A stretch of DNA of 64,000 nucleotides from Chitinophaga chungangae. GTDB lineage: Bacteria > Bacteroidota > Bacteroidia > Chitinophagales > Chitinophagaceae. The DNA lies in contig NZ_JAGHKP010000001.1 of assembly GCF_017742215.1 (NCBI RefSeq), positions 310,001 through 374,000 of the forward strand, written 5' to 3'. Shown here in pieces: positions 16,180 through 25,179 of the stretch. The translations under genes were made by a program, and so were the position numbers. Position 1 is the first letter of the stretch; each line of letters begins with the position of its first letter. Under the pieces are notes generated by a model. It made no database searches. It saw only the letters and a list, made by a program, of their open reading frames with translations, and was not told the DNA's origin.

Positions 16180-18744
16180 ATGCGAATATTGAACAGATGG
16201 TTAGTGATACTGGCCTGCCTGCTGACTTTGGAAGCCTACCCGCAACAACCCGAAACTTTCTTTTCCTGGAAAGAAGGGGCGCAATTGCCGGATAAGGACG
16301 GCCTGGCCGGCAGTTATGCCGGTGTAAGCAACGGCGCGCTGATAATCGCGGGCGGTGCGAACTTCCCGGGCAACGGCCGCCCATGGGCCGGCGGCGTTAA
16401 AACCTGGCACGATTCCGTATGGGTGATGGAAACGCCCGGCGGCGAATGGAAAGCGGCCGGCACACTTCCCCGCCCGATGGGCTACGGCGTATCGCTCACT
16501 GCCAGCAACGCGCTGATCTGCCTCGGCGGCGGCGACGCGACTTCTAATTACAAAGACGCGTTCATGCTGCGTTATGCAAACGGAAAGATCACCCGTGAAG
16601 CATTACCCGAACTGCCCGCGCCTGTTATCAATGCCTGCGGCGCCATCGTTGACGGAACCATCTATCTCGCCGGCGGCGTAAACAGCATCGGCGGCTCCAC
16701 CGAACAACAATGCTGGAGCCTCGACCTCAACTCGGGCAGCCGTGCATGGAAAGTATTGCCGCCCTTGCCCGGCGTGTCGCGCATGCTTGCGATGGCCGGC
16801 GCCATGAACGGGAACTTTTATGTTTTCGGCGGCGTGCATCAGCCCGCGGGCACGGAACGCCAGTATCTTAAAGATTGCTGGGAATATACGCCCTCCACCG
16901 GCTGGAAAAAGATCGCCGACCTGCCGCACCCGCTGGCAGCTGCGCCCACGCCGGCTTACCCGGCCGGGCAAAGCCACCTGCTGCTGTTCGGCGGAGACGA
17001 TGGCGCGAATGCCGCTAAAGTAAACGACCTGAAAGACGAGCATCCCGGCTTCAGCCAAGACGTGCTTGCCTACAATATCATTACAGACGCATGGTCTGTA
17101 ACCGGCACGATGCCGGTCGACAAAAAAGCCGACGCATCGCAAAACCCGCATGCCAGCGTGTATGCACCGGTTACCACGCCGCTGGTGATCTGGAATGAAC
17201 AGATCGTATTGCCGGGCGGGGAAGCCAGGCCCGCGGTGCGCAGCCGTCATGTATTGATGGCCGCGGCGCAGCAGCCGCAGGGCCGCTTCGGCGGGCTCGA
17301 CTGGATGGTGATCGCATTGTATTTCGCAGTGGTGATCGGCATCAGCGTGTACGTGTCGAGAAAAATGGGAGAGACCACCGGCGACTTTTTCCTGGGAGGA
17401 CAAAAAATTCCCTGGTGGGCGGCCGGTTTGAGCATATTCGGCTCCAAGCTGAGCGCGCTCACGTTCATCGCCATCCCGGCCAAAGCTTATGCGACGGATT
17501 GGGTATATATTCTCAACAACCTGATGATCCTCGCCGTAGTGCCGATCGTTACGGGATTCTACCTGCCTTATTTCCGCAAGCTGCGCATCACCAGCGTGTA
17601 CGAATACCTGCAGGTTCGCTTCGACGCAAAAGTGAAACTGCTGGGCAGTCTTACCTTCGTGGTCTTCCAGCTCAGCCGTCTCGGCGTAGTGATCTATCTC
17701 CCGGCGCTGGTGCTGAGCACCGTAACCGGCACGAATATATTCCTTTGCATTTTCCTCACCACGCTGGTGACCACCGCGTACAGCGTATTCGGCGGCATCG
17801 AGGCGGTGGTATGGACGGAAGTGATGCAGGTGTTTGTATTGCTCGGCGGCGCGCTCGTCAGTTTTTTCTTTATAACGGCCAATACAGACGGCGGTTTGGG
17901 TGGATTCTTCAACGAAGCGGCGGCGGCAGGCAAGTTCAAAATTGCAGACCTCGGCTGGAGCATGTCGCAGCCCGTGTTGTGGGTGGTCGTGATCGGCGCG
18001 TTCCTGACAAACCTCGTTACCTACACCTCAGACCAGGTGGTGGTGCAGCGTTACCTTACTACCAGCACTGAAGGAGAGGCCCGCCGGTCTATCTGGACGA
18101 ACGCGCTGATGGTGATACCCGCCACTTTCATATTTTTCGGCGTAGGCACGGCATTGTGGTTCTTTTACCGGCATCACCCGGCAGACCTGAACCCGCATGG
18201 CAGAACAGACGATGTGTTCCCCTGGTTCATTTCGCAGCAATTGCCCGCAGGGCTTTCCGGGCTGGTGATCGCGGGATTGTTCGCCGCCACGATGTCTACC
18301 ATCAGTTCCAGCATGAACGCCATTGCCACGGTGCTCACCACCGATTTTTACAAAACATTCAAAAAAGACGCCACCGATAAACAAAGCCTCGTGTTCGCCA
18401 AACGCATCACCATGCTGCTGGGCGCAACCGGCTGCGCTATCGCCGTTTACCTCGTATATCTGCAGAACGTATCCATCTGGGACCAGTACCTGAAGATCAT
18501 CGGGCTGTTTGGCGGATGCCTGGCGGGCATGTTCGCGGCGGGCATCTTCTTCCCGAAGATCAATGCCAGGGGCATTTTCCTCGGCTTCATCCTCAGCAGC
18601 ATCGGCCTTTATTTTGTGCAACGCAGCGAAGCGATCAGCTTTTTCCTCTACCCCGTGTTTGCCGTGATCGGCTGCGTGATAGCAGGATATATCTTCAGTT
18701 TCATTTTCCCTGACACCAAAGACAAAACACAGACCGCATCATGA
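16180..18744 (+). CDS. Fusion of kelch sialate mutarotase (NanM-like) and sodium:solute symporter
   Basis: One uninterrupted 854-codon frame joins two functions. Residues 1-22 are a signal sequence. About 24-362 form a kelch beta-propeller with repeats such as ALIIAGGANFPG, ALICLGGGDA, IYLAGGVNS, FYVFGGV and LLLFGGDDG, resembling the cyclically permuted sialic acid mutarotases. A short linker (361-371) leads into a sodium:solute symporter of about 13 helices (372-845) starting LDWMVIALYFAVVIG. Symporters of this family have a periplasmic N-terminus, so the propeller would sit at the outer face of the carrier. Nothing suggests a sequencing join: the codon use is uniform. The next gene overlaps by 4 bases. 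Confidence 0.88.
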   Translation: MRILNRWLVILACLLTLEAYPQQPETFFSWKEGAQLPDKDGLAGSYAGVSNGALIIAGGANFPGNGRPWAGGVKTWHDSVWVMETPGGEWKAAGTLPRPMGYGVSLTASNALICLGGGDATSNYKDAFMLRYANGKITREALPELPAPVINACGAIVDGTIYLAGGVNSIGGSTEQQCWSLDLNSGSRAWKVLPPLPGVSRMLAMAGAMNGNFYVFGGVHQPAGTERQYLKDCWEYTPSTGWKKIADLPHPLAAAPTPAYPAGQSHLLLFGGDDGANAAKVNDLKDEHPGFSQDVLAYNIITDAWSVTGTMPVDKKADASQNPHASVYAPVTTPLVIWNEQIVLPGGEARPAVRSRHVLMAAAQQPQGRFGGLDWMVIALYFAVVIGISVYVSRKMGETTGDFFLGGQKIPWWAAGLSIFGSKLSALTFIAIPAKAYATDWVYILNNLMILAVVPIVTGFYLPYFRKLRITSVYEYLQVRFDAKVKLLGSLTFVVFQLSRLGVVIYLPALVLSTVTGTNIFLCIFLTTLVTTAYSVFGGIEAVVWTEVMQVFVLLGGALVSFFFITANTDGGLGGFFNEAAAAGKFKIADLGWSMSQPVLWVVVIGAFLTNLVTYTSDQVVVQRYLTTSTEGEARRSIWTNALMVIPATFIFFGVGTALWFFYRHHPADLNPHGRTDDVFPWFISQQLPAGLSGLVIAGLFAATMSTISSSMNAIATVLTTDFYKTFKKDATDKQSLVFAKRITMLLGATGCAIAVYLVYLQNVSIWDQYLKIIGLFGGCLAGMFAAGIFFPKINARGIFLGFILSSIGLYFVQRSEAISFFLYPVFAVIGCVIAGYIFSFIFPDTKDKTQTAS

Positions 18745-19874
18745 AAAAGATACTCAGCGCCATAACATTATTCATCGCCTGCCTGCCCGCATGGGCGCAG
18801 GTAACGGTATACGAATCAGGAAAAGAAGGGTATAAATCGTTCCGCATCCCCGGTATCGTAAAACTGCCTAACGGCACGCTGCTGGCCTTTGCGGAAGGAA
18901 GGGTAGGCGATGCGAACGATTTCGGCGATATCGATATCGTGGTGAAAAAAAGCAAAGACAACGGCAAAACCTGGGGCCCGCTGCAGGTAGTGGCCGACAA
19001 CAAAAATATGCAGGCCGGCAACCCGGCTCCTGTAGTGGATTTCACGGACCCCGCCTATCCGCAGGGCCGTGTTTTCCTTTTTTACAATACCGGTAATAAC
19101 CATGAAAGCGAAGTAAGAAAAGGCAACGGCCTGCGCGAAGCCTGGTACGTCGCTTCCGGCGACGGCGATACCTGGGACGCGCCCGTGAACATCACTGCGA
19201 TGGTGCACCGGCCCAAACAGGCGCCGTACAATTTCAAGGAAGACTGGCGCTGTTTCTTCAACACGCCAGGCCACGCCATGCAGTTCACCACCGGAAAATA
19301 CAAAGGCCGCATCTACGTAGCCACCAATCATTCCGCGGGCGACCCGCAGCCGCGGTTTATGGAATACCGGGCCGGCGGTTATTATTCAGACGATCATGGA
19401 AAAACGTTCCAGATCAGCGAAGACCTGAGTTTCCCCGGCGGCAACGAAGCCATGGCCGCCGAGCTGGGCAACGATAAACTGATGCTGAACGTGCGCAACC
19501 AGCAGAAAAACGTGAAAGCCCGCATCGTTGCCATCAGCAGCGACGGCCGCAGCTGGGATACCGCTTATTACGACCACCAGCTGCCCGACCCCGTGTGCCA
19601 GGGAAGCCTTATTACACTGGGTTTCCGGAAAGGCAAGGCGATCCTCGCGTTTTCCAACAACGCCGATACCGTGAACCGCGACAACCTTACCCTGCGCATC
19701 AGCAAAGACGAAGGCAAAACCTGGACGCAAAAATTCCAGATAGACAGCACCGGCGCCCGCAACAACTCCGCTTATTCCGACATCATCGCATTGCGGAAAC
19801 GCGAGATCGGTATCCTGTACGAAAAACACAACTACAGCCGCATCATTTTCACCACCCGTAAATACAAGAAATAA
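18741..19874 (+). CDS. Exo-alpha-sialidase, GH33
   Basis: A 377-residue secreted sialidase. The signal peptide ends at WAQ (about residue 20). The FRIP motif, holding the first arginine of the carboxylate-binding triad, is at 34-37, and Asp boxes lie at SKDNGKTW (71-78), ASGDGDTW (138-145, degenerate), SSDGRSW and SKDEGKTW (321-328). The region GGNEAMAAEL and the Tyr/Glu elements near residues 345-361 fit the GH33 active site. It removes terminal sialic acid from glycoconjugates and supplies the substrate for the lyase. Its ATG overlaps the stop of the fusion gene (ATGA). Confidence 0.93.
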   Translation: MKKILSAITLFIACLPAWAQVTVYESGKEGYKSFRIPGIVKLPNGTLLAFAEGRVGDANDFGDIDIVVKKSKDNGKTWGPLQVVADNKNMQAGNPAPVVDFTDPAYPQGRVFLFYNTGNNHESEVRKGNGLREAWYVASGDGDTWDAPVNITAMVHRPKQAPYNFKEDWRCFFNTPGHAMQFTTGKYKGRIYVATNHSAGDPQPRFMEYRAGGYYSDDHGKTFQISEDLSFPGGNEAMAAELGNDKLMLNVRNQQKNVKARIVAISSDGRSWDTAYYDHQLPDPVCQGSLITLGFRKGKAILAFSNNADTVNRDNLTLRISKDEGKTWTQKFQIDSTGARNNSAYSDIIALRKREIGILYEKHNYSRIIFTTRKYKK

Positions 19875-19938
19875 GAAATCTGAAAATTATTGCCCGATAA
19901 ACTCCCGATTTGTTATTTTTCAGGACTAATCGAGCAAT

Positions 19939-21357
19939 ATGAGCAGAAGAAAATTTCTCAGGCAGTCTGCAGTACTGTCTTCCGCGATCCTGCTGCGCCC
20001 GGCTTTGAGCTGGGCCGGCACGCAGGACTTCCCTGTAGTGCGCATTCCCGCCGCGCAAAGAAAATTCCGCAGCGAAGCGGTGGAAAAGGCCATCGCCGCC
20101 GTAAAAAGCAAAAGCAGGAACCAGGAATTGTCCTGGCTTTTTGAGAACTGCTTTCCCAATACGCTGGACACCACCGTTGAATACACGCAGGCAGACGGCC
20201 GGCCCGATACCTACGTGATCACCGGCGATATAGACGCCATGTGGCTGCGCGACAGCACGGCCCAGGTGAGCCCGTACCTGCCGCTGGTGAAGGAAGACAA
20301 AGAATTGCAGCATCTTATCGCCGGCGTGATCAATCACCAGGTGAAATGTATTCTCAAAGATCCTTACGCCAACGCGTTCTATAAAGACCCGAACAAACAG
20401 GGCGAGTGGAAAACCGATCTCACCGATATGAAACCCGGCATCCACGAACGGAAATGGGAGATCGATTCACTGTGTTACCCTATCCGCCTGGGTTACATGT
20501 ACTGGAAAAATACCGGCGATACTTCCCCGTTCAACGATGCATGGAAAAGCTCCATTGCGCTGACCGTTAAAACCTTCAAAGAGCAGCAGCGGAAAGACGG
20601 TCCCGGCCCGTACCATTTCCAGCGCAACACCGCCTGGGCTACGGATGGCGTGCCTTTGGCCGGTTACGGTTATCCCGTGAAACCCGTGGGGCTGATCTGC
20701 TCCATCTTCCGGCCCAGCGACGACGCCACGATCTTCCCCTTCCTCATACCTTCCAACTTCTTCGCCGTAGTAAGCCTGCGGCAGGCCGCGGAAATGGTGC
20801 AGGCGTTCCATAAAGACGCTGCGCTGGCCGCCGAATGCCGCGCACTGGCCGCTGAAGTGGAAAAAGCCATCCAGCAGTACGCCATCGTTACGCACCCGAA
20901 ATTCGGCAAAGTGTACGCGTTTGAAGTGAACGGTTTCGGCAGCTTCAACCTGATGGACGACGCCAATGTGCCCAGCCTGCTGGCGCTGCCATATCTCGGC
21001 GCGGTGAAGCCGAACGACCCGGTTTATGCGAACACGAGAAAGTTGATCCTTTCCTCCGAAAACCCCTTCTTCTTCGAAGGCAAGGCAGGCAAAGGCATCG
21101 GCAGCCCGCACACCGGCATGCAGCGCATATGGCCCATCAGCGTGGTGATGCAGGCGCTTACCAGCCACAATGAAACCGAAATAAAACAATGCCTCGCGAT
21201 ATTGCAGAAATGCCATGCGGGGAAAGGGTTCATGCACGAATCGTTTCAGAAAGACGATCCCGCGCAGTTCACCCGCTCCTGGTTCGCCTGGGCCAACACG
21301 ATCTTTGGCGAGCTCATCTGGAAAATATACCGTGAAAGGCCGCATTTGCTGGCATAA
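19939..21357 (+). CDS. GH125 exo-alpha-1,6-mannosidase
   Basis: A 472-residue metal-independent glycoside hydrolase of family 125, which removes alpha-1,6-linked mannose. The family's landmarks are visible: GDIDAMWLRDSTAQVSPYLPL near residues 96-116, KPVGLICSIFRPSDDAT and the C-terminal GKGFMHESFQKDDPAQFTRSWFAWANTIFGE. The N-terminus MSRRKFLRQSAVLSSAILL has a twin-arginine (SRRKFL) signal, so export probably uses the Tat route. It follows the sialidase after 64 bases. Its presence suggests the locus acts on N-glycans that carry both sialic acid and mannose. Confidence 0.93.
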   Translation: MSRRKFLRQSAVLSSAILLRPALSWAGTQDFPVVRIPAAQRKFRSEAVEKAIAAVKSKSRNQELSWLFENCFPNTLDTTVEYTQADGRPDTYVITGDIDAMWLRDSTAQVSPYLPLVKEDKELQHLIAGVINHQVKCILKDPYANAFYKDPNKQGEWKTDLTDMKPGIHERKWEIDSLCYPIRLGYMYWKNTGDTSPFNDAWKSSIALTVKTFKEQQRKDGPGPYHFQRNTAWATDGVPLAGYGYPVKPVGLICSIFRPSDDATIFPFLIPSNFFAVVSLRQAAEMVQAFHKDAALAAECRALAAEVEKAIQQYAIVTHPKFGKVYAFEVNGFGSFNLMDDANVPSLLALPYLGAVKPNDPVYANTRKLILSSENPFFFEGKAGKGIGSPHTGMQRIWPISVVMQALTSHNETEIKQCLAILQKCHAGKGFMHESFQKDDPAQFTRSWFAWANTIFGELIWKIYRERPHLLA

Positions 21358-21409
21358 ACGATTATTGCTTATTTTTAAACAGTCTTATCGCTAACGCACC
21401 CGATCCCTT

Positions 21410-21760
21410 ATGGAGAATAAGCAAAATGCCTATTTTATCACCAGGTGGCAATCCCAGATCAAAAAAGGACTGTTCGAATATATCATTATGCTCCTGCTGC
21501 AAAAAAAGGAGCGGTACGGTTATGAGCTGATCAGCGAGATCAAGAAGCTTGCGGACATGGATATTGCCGAAGGCACCATTTACCCGCTGCTCAGCCGCCT
21601 GAAAAAGGAAAAACTGGTGGAAAGCCGCTGGGTGGAAATGGATGAAGGCGTGCCCCGCAAATATTACAAACTCACCGACCAGGGCAACGAATACCTCGAG
21701 ACCATGTATAAGTATCTCGGCGAGCTGATGCAGGCGATCACTGACCTGAAGGATGTTTAA
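21410..21760 (+). CDS. PadR-family transcriptional regulator
   Basis: The 116-residue protein is a short PadR regulator: GLFEYIIMLLLQKKERYGYELISEI begins the winged helix, EGTIYPLLSRLKKEKLVESRW is the recognition helix and wing, and GVPRKYYKLTDQG closes the domain. The C-terminal helix should mediate dimer formation. It starts 52 bases after the mannosidase and ends 10 bases before the glycerol kinase gene, so it is probably co-transcribed with the latter. Ligand and target are not visible. Confidence 0.9.
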   Translation: MENKQNAYFITRWQSQIKKGLFEYIIMLLLQKKERYGYELISEIKKLADMDIAEGTIYPLLSRLKKEKLVESRWVEMDEGVPRKYYKLTDQGNEYLETMYKYLGELMQAITDLKDV

Positions 21761-21770
21761 ATAACAGGAA

Positions 21771-23261
21771 ATGAACAGCGACAAAAAATATATACTGTCC
21801 CTCGATCTGGGTTCCAGCGCCGCAGGCGCCGTGCTGTTCAACCGGCAGGGCCAGGTGGTGAGACAGTTACAGAAAGAATACGAAAAATATTACCCGCAGC
21901 CCGGCTGGATAGAAGTAGACCCAAACGAGATCTGGTACACCATGCTTTCCGTGATGGAAGAGCTGGTGGCCACCGCCGGCATACAGGCTTCGGAGATCGC
22001 GGGCATCGGCATCGCCAACCAGCGGGAAACCACCGTGATCTGGGACCGTGGTACCGGAGAGCCGGTGTACAACGCCATCCCCTGGCAGGACAGAAGGACC
22101 AGCAAACTGGTCGACGAGTTCCGCTACCAGGGCTTCTCCGGGCTGGTGCAGCGTAAAACCGGCCTCATCCTCGACGCATATTTTTCTGCCAGCAAAATAT
22201 CCTGGATACTCGATCACGTAAGCGACGCGCGCATCCGCGCGGAGCAGGGCCAGCTGGCCTTCGGCACCATCGACGCCTGGCTGATCTGGAAACTTACCGC
22301 GGGAAAAACGCATGTGAGCGACCTTACCAACGCCTCGCGCACCATGCTGTTCAACATTCATACGCTGGAATGGGACCAGGAGCTGCTGCGGTTATTCAAC
22401 ATCCCGCATCAATTGCTGCCGGCCATCTGCAGCAACAGCGAAGTGATCGCGCATACCGCGCCCGGCATACTGGAAGCAGGCATTCCCATCGCGGGGGTGG
22501 CGGGCGACCAGCAGGCCGCGCTTTTCGGGCAGATGTGCCTGGAGCCCGGCATGGTAAAAAATACCTACGGAAGCGGCTGTTTCGCGCTGATGAACACCGG
22601 CGCCAAACCCGTGGCTTCCGACCATTACCTGCTCACCACCATTGCCTGGCGTATCGGGGAAAATGTCACGTACGCGCTTGAAGGCAGCGTATTCGGCGGC
22701 AGCTCGGTGTTCCGCTGGATCAGGGACGGGCTGGGACTGATAGAATCGACGGCGGAGATCGAAGAGCTGGCGCAAACCGAACCGGACAACGGGGGCGTAT
22801 TGTTCGTGCCCGCATTATCCGGCCTGGGCACCCCGCATTGGGACCCCTACGCCCGCGGCATGATCATCGGCATCACCCGCGGCACCTCCAGCGGGCATAT
22901 TGCGCGGGCGGCCCTGGAAGGCGTGGCCCTCGGCATTGCGGACGCACTGGACGCGATGGAGAAAGACAGCGGCCGGGCGATCACCGAACTGCGGGTAGAC
23001 GGCACATCCGCCACTTACGACTTTTTTATGCAGATGCAGACCGACATCCTGCAATACCCTGTGATGCGGCCCCGGGTAATGCCCGCCAGCGCCACGGGAG
23101 CGGCGTACCTGGCCGGTCTTGCCACCGGCTTCTGGACCCTGCAGGAGATCAAAGACCAGTATACTATTGCAAGAGTGTTCAGCCCGGAAGTGCCGGGCAA
23201 CGGCAAACTGCGCGAAAAATGGCAAAAGGCCATCGCGCGGGTGAAGAACTGGGACCTGTAA
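21771..23261 (+). CDS. glpK: Glycerol kinase-like protein with altered nucleotide site
   Basis: A 496-residue FGGY kinase that is clearly closest to glycerol kinase (ATP + glycerol to sn-glycerol 3-phosphate). The glycerol-contact residues are intact: Arg85-Glu86 in GIANQRETT, Tyr137 in LDAYFS and Asp246-Gln247 in AGDQQAALFGQ. Elements of the nucleotide site differ from the standard protein: the N-terminal DQGTTSSRA is LDLGSSAAGA here (11-20, Arg lost), and the VDGGAxxN region is VDGTSATYD (409-417, Gly and Asn lost). It sits between a PadR regulator and glpD, which supports a glycerol role. Another FGGY substrate remains possible. Confidence 0.82.
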   Translation: MNSDKKYILSLDLGSSAAGAVLFNRQGQVVRQLQKEYEKYYPQPGWIEVDPNEIWYTMLSVMEELVATAGIQASEIAGIGIANQRETTVIWDRGTGEPVYNAIPWQDRRTSKLVDEFRYQGFSGLVQRKTGLILDAYFSASKISWILDHVSDARIRAEQGQLAFGTIDAWLIWKLTAGKTHVSDLTNASRTMLFNIHTLEWDQELLRLFNIPHQLLPAICSNSEVIAHTAPGILEAGIPIAGVAGDQQAALFGQMCLEPGMVKNTYGSGCFALMNTGAKPVASDHYLLTTIAWRIGENVTYALEGSVFGGSSVFRWIRDGLGLIESTAEIEELAQTEPDNGGVLFVPALSGLGTPHWDPYARGMIIGITRGTSSGHIARAALEGVALGIADALDAMEKDSGRAITELRVDGTSATYDFFMQMQTDILQYPVMRPRVMPASATGAAYLAGLATGFWTLQEIKDQYTIARVFSPEVPGNGKLREKWQKAIARVKNWDL

Positions 23262-23340
23262 GCCGGAAGGTGCGGCGCGGCGGCTAACCATATCACATAC
23301 ATTTGCCCGATAATAGGTGCACAAAGCATCTATATTATTA

Positions 23341-23376
23341 AAGGCGGAAGGGAAAACCCCCTTCCGCCTTTTGTTT
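23341..23376 (+). terminator. Terminator after glpK
   Basis: The perfect 12-bp stem AAGGCGGAAGGG/CCCTTCCGCCTT (23341-23352 and 23359-23370) is followed by TTG and TTTT. It separates glpK from the glpD transcript. Confidence 0.85.
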
Positions 23377-23613
23377 TCTTTCACATTCTTTCGATTATTT
23401 CTAAAAATGTTTATTTTGCTTTCAAATTCCGTCGAAATGTTATAACTTCCAACCAAATTTTTTCATCGGATGTTATATTCATAACCTATTAAATACCCAG
23501 GAACATGAGCTGTAACATAAATTTCTCCCGAACCTGCCGCAAAAACAAGTAAATTTGCCAGTATCGGAATACGATGTATCTAGTATAATAATGCCTTTGA
23601 ACACAAAGAGACA
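23377..23613 (+). promoter_or_regulatory. Upstream region of glpD with repeated ATGTTATA elements and a -7 box
   Basis: The AT-rich stretch holds ATGTTATA at 23437-23444 and again at 23470-23477, exactly 33 bp apart. The first lies in the palindrome GTTATAAC and the second in the inverted repeat GTTAT-ATTC-ATAAC. A -7 box TAAATTTG lies at 23550-23557 but its -33 partner is weak. Two sites three helical turns apart upstream of a weak promoter fit an activator or repressor (inference). Confidence 0.5.
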
Positions 23614-25179
23614 ATGAACCGTACAGAACAATTGCAAAAGATCGAAAACGAGGAGTGGGATGTAGTCGTGATAGGAGGAGGGGCCACAGGGCTTGGTGCC
23701 GCGCTGGAAGCTACTACCCGGGGATACAAAACACTGCTGCTCGAACAATCCGACTTCGCTAAATCCACGTCCAGTAAAGCTACCAAACTACTCCACGGCG
23801 GCGTCCGTTACCTTGCGCAGGGCGATGTGGCCCTCGTAAGGGAAGCCAGCATCGAACGCGGGCTGCTGCTCAAAAACGCCCAACACCTCGCCAAGAACCT
23901 TTCTTTTGTGATTCCCGCCTACAGCTGGTGGGACGGCATTTTCTACACCGTGGGCCTCAAAATATACGACTGGATGGCGGGGCGCCTCAGCCTCGGCAGC
24001 TCCGTGCATCTTTCCCGCAAAAAGACCCTCGAAAAACTCCCCGGTTTGAAGGCAGACCATCTTTCCGCCGGCATTCTTTACCACGACGGGCAGTTCGACG
24101 ACGCCCGCCTGGCGGTGAACCTGATGCAGACCATTTACGACAAGGGCGGCATCGCCCTCAACTATATGAAAGTGACCGGTCTTAAGAAGAACGGGAACGG
24201 CCAGCTGGGCCTCATTTCTGTGGAAGACACCGAAACCGGCCGCCGGTTTACGCTGCACGCCAAAGGCATCATCAACGCTACCGGTGTGTTTGTAGACGAC
24301 ATCCTCGAAATGGACGACCCCACCATCAAACGCAAGATCGTAGCCAGCCAGGGCGTGCACCTCGTGCTGGACCGCAGCTTCCTGCCGGGCAACAACGCCC
24401 TCATGATCCCCAAAACCAGCGACGGCCGCGTATTGTTCGCCGTGCCCTGGCACAACAAGATCGTGGTGGGCACTACAGACAACCCGGTGAACGAGATCAG
24501 CCTCGACCCGGTCGCCATGGAAAAAGAGATCCGCTTTATTCTCGAAACCGCCGGGCAATACCTCGAAAAAACGCCCACCCGTGCAGACGTGAAAAGCGTT
24601 TGGGCCGGCCTGCGCCCGCTCGCCAAACCGGAAAAAAGCGAAAAAACGAAAGAGATCTCCCGCAATCATAAGATCATGGTATCCGCCACGGGGCTGGTCA
24701 CCATCCTCGGCGGCAAATGGACCACCTACCGTAAGATGGGCGAAGATGTGGTAGACCGGCTGGAGAAAGTAAAACAATGGTCGCCCACCCAATCGGTAAC
24801 CCGCAACCTGCCGGTACATGGCTCCGGGCAAAAGCTGGACGAAAGCGATCCTTTATATTATTACGGTTCAGACGCGGCGGTGGTAAAAAGCCTGCCCGGC
24901 GCGAAAGAAACGCTGAGCGAACCGCTCGGTATCGTGAAAGCGCAGGTGCTGTGGGCAGTGCGCACGGAAATGGCGCATACCGTAGAAGACGTGCTGGCGC
25001 GAAGAACGCGGGCATTGTTCCTGGACGCGGACGAAGCGGTGCGCATTGCGCCGAAAGTGGCGGCCATTATGGCGGAGGAAACGGGGAAAGACAGGTTGTG
25101 GGAAGAAGAACAGGTACGTTCGTTCCATGACCTGGCCCAAACGTACCTGCTGCAGAAATTACGCGTTGCAATAAAATAA
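23614..25179 (+). CDS. glpD: Aerobic glycerol-3-phosphate dehydrogenase, FAD-dependent
   Basis: A 521-residue flavoprotein of the GlpD/GlpA family. It oxidises glycerol 3-phosphate to dihydroxyacetone phosphate and passes electrons to the quinone pool at the inner membrane. The FAD-binding Rossmann motif GGGATGLGAA is at 21-30, followed by STSSKATKLLHGGVRYL, then HDGQFDDARL, LFAVPWHNKIVVGTTD and VTILGGKWTTYRKM. The C-terminal helical domain is complete. The gene has its own leader after the glpK terminator. Its stop codon touches that of the convergent nitroreductase gene with no intervening base. Confidence 0.95.
   Translation: MNRTEQLQKIENEEWDVVVIGGGATGLGAALEATTRGYKTLLLEQSDFAKSTSSKATKLLHGGVRYLAQGDVALVREASIERGLLLKNAQHLAKNLSFVIPAYSWWDGIFYTVGLKIYDWMAGRLSLGSSVHLSRKKTLEKLPGLKADHLSAGILYHDGQFDDARLAVNLMQTIYDKGGIALNYMKVTGLKKNGNGQLGLISVEDTETGRRFTLHAKGIINATGVFVDDILEMDDPTIKRKIVASQGVHLVLDRSFLPGNNALMIPKTSDGRVLFAVPWHNKIVVGTTDNPVNEISLDPVAMEKEIRFILETAGQYLEKTPTRADVKSVWAGLRPLAKPEKSEKTKEISRNHKIMVSATGLVTILGGKWTTYRKMGEDVVDRLEKVKQWSPTQSVTRNLPVHGSGQKLDESDPLYYYGSDAAVVKSLPGAKETLSEPLGIVKAQVLWAVRTEMAHTVEDVLARRTRALFLDADEAVRIAPKVAAIMAEETGKDRLWEEEQVRSFHDLAQTYLLQKLRVAIK

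Noticed and set aside
23788..24831. Minus-strand frame of 347 codons inside glpD
   Set aside because: The plus strand encodes a complete FAD enzyme there; the antisense product is low-complexity and unmotivated.
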